Of a stretch of DNA of 64,000 bases, positions 59,250-64,000 are shown piece after piece. How positions within the stretch are numbered: position 1 is the stretch's first letter; each line of letters opens with the position of its first letter. The stretch is from the NCBI GenBank assembly GCA_030141605.1, contig JAQGDQ010000271.1:122001-186000 (forward strand), written 5' to 3'. The DNA is from Tubiluchus corallicola (Eukaryota; Priapulida; Priapulimorpha; Priapulimorphida; Tubiluchidae). Position numbers and translations under genes: made by a program. The notes below the pieces were generated by a model. That model made no database searches, was not told where the DNA came from, and saw only the letters and a program-made list of their open reading frames with translations.

Positions 59250-59910
59250 ACCTCACGAAGTTTCTTGTACATGTTACGTTGCCTAACCTCACTTGACTAA
59301 CCTGCACCTCTAATCGCATTCTTCTTTATACACACCCTAATTTTAAACCCTGCCTTGTCTTGGCTAACCCTCTCTCACTATCAATGTTGTGCTTACAAGA
59401 TGTTCTTTCAACACACATTGAAGCAATTTATTGTAAACAATTAGTTTTTTTGCATGTCATTTTGTAATTATTGTTACGTATCATAACGTAATCTCTAATC
59501 TAATCTAAATCTAGAGTGTTATCCAAGAAGTGCAAAGTGTGATATGCTTAAATATGCTGACCAAAATAATGAAAATCACAAAAATGTGGATGAGTGTAAT
59601 TTAGTAAGATATTATACAGTATGTATTATACAGTAAGTATGTAGTTAACTTTCAGATCCAGGCAGGAGTAACGCTGTATGCAGTGGAAAACACACACACT
59701 CAATCAAGTTCACAAAGCTTTAAACAACACTTCTTATTTTCTCCAAAATCAACACAGACTTCTGCACTATGATATCATAACGACGTAAAAATAATATCAT
59801 AACCGTTTTTTCCTTCTACAACTTAGTTTTTGTATATTCCAATAGATGCATATCCACATTATTTCTAGGTTTGCTCTGAAACACAGTGTATACCGAATCC
59901 AGGTAATACA
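59250..59910. other. No gene recognised
   Basis: Contains TCTAATCTAATCTAAATCTAG at about 59490-59511, possibly the tail of a LINE. No coding motif. Confidence 0.4.
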
Positions 59911-59914
59911 GTGA

Positions 59915-60042
59915 CAGGTAAAAAGTCATAGGTAAAAAAGTCACAGGTAAAAAAAGTCATAGGTAAAACAGTCATAGGTAAAAAAGTCACAGGTAAAACA
60001 CTCATAGGTAAAAAAGTCACAGGTATAAAAGTCACAGAAAAA
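59915..60042. repeat. 16-18-bp tandem repeat
   Basis: Degenerate units of AGGTAAAAAAGTCAYA, about eight copies. Confidence 0.85.
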
Positions 60043-60283
60043 AAGAAAACTCTAACTTAAAAAAAGAATCCTAACCCTAAGATAACCGTGATTTTTTCAC
60101 ATAAATGCAATGCCATGGAGTGTTGTCAATATGTACAAGTCATGTATTGGCAGTTAGTTTAGTTTAAACTTGATTTATTTACAGTGGATTTACAAAACAG
60201 ACTGGGTCTGGTACACGTATCTCCACGGTGCAAGTGCTGAGTGCAAAGTGTTAATAAAACAATAATGGACATCACAATTAATG

Positions 60284-60715
60284 TCACACTCGATTTGATA
60301 AAACATTTGACTCAATTACAATCAGCAGATGGTGATTAAACTTACATGCACGAACAGTATAAACACAGTAGTTTAATAACAGCAGTAATAATAAAAATAC
60401 ATTTACAAAGTAAGATGACTCATTTAACAGTAAATTCTTTTGTATTGCAAAATGAAAAGTTGATTTAATAAACTGCTGTAATAAACTATGGATAATGAAG
60501 CAAGATCGGTGATCAGTTTTTAATTTTTCGAATATGTTTCTGTATAAAACTAGAGGATTTTGATTTTGCAAGGATTCACGTTTTACAAGCTGTTGGTCGA
60601 ATAGATCGTCTAATAATACCGTTGTATCATATTTTACACATTCGAAAAAGTAATGGTAAGAACTTTTTATAAAATCACCACAGCTACATTTGAGCTCGTT
60701 AATTAAGTTTCTAAT
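60284..60715 (-). pseudogene. LINE C-terminal relic
   Basis: The minus strand reads LKCSCGDFIKSSYHYFFECV then KYDTTVLLDDLF, matching the C.CG....S..HYFF.C..Y...R..L block at the end of CR1-like LINEs. It continues open with PLVLYRNIFEKLKTDHR-like sequence to a stop at 60284. No RT core. Confidence 0.6.
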
Positions 60716-60719
60716 AATG

Positions 60720-62050
60720 ACGTCAGCTTTCTAAAATATTTTTCGGTTTTTATTATGGTCCTTAAATAAATTGTGATTGACCTGAATTTTTTTTTGATTA
60801 CCTGACATTCTTTCTAAAACCAAAATTGTGAGTTTTTCAGGCCACCGTATATTAATTGTGACTTTTATACCTGCGACCTTACAACCAACTAGTTATTTTT
60901 ATCTAGTTTCAACCGCTTACGTATTTTCAACTGATTATCTTAATTTTACATACTATTAACGAATAATAGTCTTTCTATCTTTTATATCATCCCATATATG
61001 AGCTTCATTCATTACATCATTCCATTTTAAGCACTAAATGTTTTTTATCACACGACTCACTTTAAAATTTCAGATTATTTCCATTACTTTTTTTCTTTCA
61101 CTGTGTGGGACAATCTAACAAGCCCTAGTTTTTGATTGCCCGCAACACATTTACCTTCGTATATAGGTCAACATTGTTTGAGGCTTTTCCTGTGCAGTAT
61201 TTCTTATTTTGTATTATGTTCATTGTAGGCCCTTTCACTAGATATTGTACATGAAACTATTGTAAATGTGTAATGTGAAATAAATGACTAATGGCTTATA
61301 GTTATGCTCTATTGGGTAAATTACCCAGCTGTAATGATGGCAGCGTTCATGTTCAAAGTCTTCTTCTAATCAGAATTAAGTACACACTTTGGTTGGAGAT
61401 AAGTATATCGGTTGGATTTTACCTGTCAACTTGATCATATTTCATATTTCAGCAAATAAGAGACCTGTTTGATGATGACGATTAAAAACGAGCACAGCTT
61501 AATCAGCTGGTTCAAGTTAAACTACTGTAATAAAGCAGGAAGTTTTTGATTTGAAATGATCGCCATTATTAGTAATGTAGAACTCAACTAAATTAGTAAC
61601 AAAATCGGACAACACGTGATGTAAAAAGGTAAGCACTATTTATAGCAAAATTCAATTTAAAAATTTTATTTTGTCTCTCTCAATAGTTACAAAGCGTATA
61701 AAATTAAAGTCAGTAAATTATATTAGCAAAATAGAGACGGGGTGGTGAAAGACCAGAGGGCGTCGAACAGCCACCCCTATATAAATAAGTTATTTTTAGA
61801 TACCGCGGCTTATTTAATTTAATAATACGAATATGCTATGTCATTTAGTTTTCTTACTGTGTATTGTGTATTTAATATTGTTCAACAAGACAATAATTAA
61901 ATTTGTGCAAATAAGATTAATAAATTTACTGATATTTTGAACTTTATGGTGAGCAAAATGATCAAAATAAAGCAACATAATATAATTATTAGGAATACAG
62001 TTGGGTGACATGCAGTATAATATTTGTTTATATTTTAATAATTTCGTGCG
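60720..62050. other. No gene recognised; dispersed repeat at 61731-61785
   Basis: AT-rich, with the segment shared with 42935-42995. No coding motif on either strand. Confidence 0.4.
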
Positions 62051-62056
62051 TACAAT

Positions 62057-63260
62057 ACAGTACAAAAATTGGAAAAATTACAAGAACGTGCCTTAGATTT
62101 TGTCTTTAATGATTACATTTGTGATCACGACACATTGTTGGAAAAAACTAAAATTGAAAAGCTTGTGGAAAATAGGCAAAGATTAATAGCATTAGAGGTG
62201 TTTCAAATATTTCATAAACTCTGTCCACAGAGCTTATATAACATGTGTTAAACTGAGAGAAAGCTCTAATCAAACGCGATATGATAACATCATAAATATT
62301 GCCCGCACAGAATTATAATTATGGAAAAAACAGCTTTCGATATTCTGCTTCTATGAAGAATTTCTGAAGGTAATTGCTAAGACACTAGAATACAGGTAGA
62401 ATTCAAGTAAAATACAGGTGAGCTTTATTTATATAAATCATTAACAACACTATACATTGCTCTCTCAGTTTAAGTCACATGCTTACTCAGTGATCTCTGA
62501 AAGCCAACTGACCAGGTAAGTTTTCCATGAAGCAAGGAAGCCAGCAATTCAATGAAGGTAAATGTTATGCATACTAGTTCAAGGATGAAAGTTTAGACGG
62601 TATACAAAGAAATAGACTTATTTTATAGCTGAAATTTCTTGCTTGGGATTTTTAATGTTTTAACAAAAGAATGAAATAATATGACTAATGATCATAATTA
62701 AGAACTAATAAAAAATAAGATAAAGAAATCATGAGCTTCACGACAGCTTGTAAAATTTGGAATGAATTGCCCAATCATTTGCGCATAATCACCAACTATA
62801 ATGATTTCTTGAGGCAAATTAACAAATTGAGCGGGGACATCTGTAGCTACTCACCTTGTGCTACCTAATTAGTGTTAATTATTTTTAAGTACCATGTATC
62901 TTCATTGTTTTAATGAATTAGTTTTAGTGTTTTCTGATCTTTTTATCTCCATAATATAATCTTTTCATATTCTCAGAATTAAGAGATGCTCCTCACTTTT
63001 TTAAATATTTCTATTACTCATTTTTTTCGACTGTTTTATTTTTAACTTTGCTTTTAGAATTTTATTTTATATTTTGCAGTGCATCCCATATTCATTTTTG
63101 TTTTTTCGTCTTTTGATTTAGTTCAAATTTAACTAATATTGTATGTCCATTTTTTAGTAAAATTTTTAATACAGGCTTAGTGTATTTTAGTCGGTATGAA
63201 CAGTCTATTTGGCTAATGTTTTTCCGTTGTATACGCGACTTTAAATAAAGATTATTTATC
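62057..63260 (+). pseudogene. CR1-like LINE 3' half, interrupted
   Basis: LEKLQERALDFVFNDYI at 62066, then ALEVFQIFHKLCPQSLYNM (about 62190-62250), then a YDNI.N..RTE segment in another frame (62275-62340). After a roughly 390-bp foreign stretch (about 62350-62737) the protein resumes with CKIWNELPNHLRIITNYNDF (62750-62810). A 3' UTR follows with TTTAAATAAAG near 63240. Order and spacing match the C-terminal end of CR1/L2 LINEs. Frame breaks and the insertion make it dead. Confidence 0.75.
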
Positions 63261-63619
63261 TATGTATATGTAAGTACAATACATACAATAGGTTTATTTA
63301 ACGTCTGCTTTTACAACCTAAACAATGGACAACATGCTATTTTTACAGACATCATTTATAATGATCAATTTTATATTCGGAAAACATCTGCAGTTAGCTT
63401 GTTGACTTGAAAAAAGTAACTTTGAAAAAGTAACTTTCTGTATAAAAAAACCTTTACGTGATCGCGCTTGCTATAAACTGTTAACACATAATATACAACA
63501 GTCTTAGTGTTCTTCTGTAAAGTTCTCAGCCTTCTGCAAACATCTTAGGTCCATTCTAGCGTTTGAAAAAAGAAAATAAATTCATCAACAAAAGCAAGCT
63601 ATCTAGCAGATATTTCCTT

Positions 63620-63745
63620 TACTAATTGTCTGAATTATCTAATTGTCTAATTTACTAACTGCTGAATTATCTAATTGTCTAATTTACTAACTGCTGAATT
63701 ATCTAATTGTTTAATTTACTAACTGCTGAATTATCTAGTTGTTTC
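63620..63745. repeat. 32-bp tandem repeat, about 4 copies
   Basis: Unit TGAATTATCTAATTGTYTAA plus TTTACTAACTGC. Confidence 0.9.
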
Positions 63746-63815
63746 TTGTCTTGTGAGCAAACTTTTCCTACATATAATAGCGAAAATCGTTAAGAGATGT
63801 CGGTGAAAGCCAAGC

Positions 63816-64000
63816 GCGTTTGGTAGGAATTTCTTTTTTCTGACTTGAAACGGATCGAGGACCAACTGGATAACAGTACCTAACTGTATATAATTATACA
63901 GACTACGCATTTGGTAAGAATATCTTTTTGCAGCTTTAAAACGGTTTGAGGACCAGCTGGATAACAGTACCTTACTGTATATAATTATACAGACTACGCA
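63816..64000. repeat. 91-bp tandem repeat running off the right edge
   Basis: Units begin GCRTTTGGTARGAAT at 63816 and 63907; a third would start at 63998. Each ends in CTGTATATAATTATACAG, an 18-base near-palindrome. Confidence 0.85.

Noticed and set aside
59320-59390. Telomere-like CCCTAA motifs
   Set aside because: Only scattered single CCCTAA-like words, no tandem run.

Overview
The window is AT-rich animal (metazoan) nuclear DNA. The evidence is spliced genes with GT/AG introns, a WASP-family actin regulator, rhodopsin-class GPCRs, sushi/CCP modules, a BEL/Pao retroelement (a metazoan-restricted group), tRNA-derived SINE heads and many decayed CR1-like LINE tails. It looks like an invertebrate, but I cannot name the phylum from sequence alone.

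Layout. (1) 1-6413, minus strand: one uninterrupted exon encoding about 35 CCP modules, running off the left edge. A phase-compatible candidate upstream exon lies at 7187-7293. (2) 6.4-16.4 kb: accessory DNA with LINE remnants, a foldback element with 5'-TCAAATGTAGAC-type subrepeats, two asymmetric foldback elements built from a 41-bp repeat in opposite orientation (10.2-10.9 and 14.9-15.6 kb), tetranucleotide and trinucleotide arrays, and SINE heads. (3) 16.4-33 kb: a tandem segmental duplication. Each copy carries a TATA-promoter, intronless class A GPCR (copy A 17140-18249, copy B 27452-28561), then LINE, LTR, TA-flanked MITE and foldback elements. A broken 5'-truncated BEL/Pao element (21225-26755) sits exactly at the junction of the copies. 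(4) 34.2-35.4 kb: a third, more diverged paralogous GPCR (copy C). (5) 35.4-45.8 kb: repeats, a 188-bp hAT-like MITE with a perfect 8-bp target-site duplication, and LINE/SINE relics. (6) 45.86-54.3 kb: a WASL (N-WASP) gene with two coding exons. Its 4.5-kb intron holds a 42-bp minisatellite of about 37 copies, a 60-bp minisatellite of about 17 copies in which most units carry two AP-1-type sites, and a hAT-like element. (7) 54.3-64 kb: mostly repeat debris. It includes a hAT-like MITE nested between two 94-bp LTR-like repeats, several LINE C-terminal relics on both strands, and tandem repeats continuing to the right edge.

The genes are not an operon or pathway. The CCP protein is probably extracellular or membrane-attached, the GPCRs are a locally expanded orphan family, and WASL is a conserved cytoskeletal gene. 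The main points of interest are the single-exon CCP array, the AP-1/CNC-Maf-like site array inside the WASL intron, and readable transposition and deletion events that order the history of the GPCR duplication.
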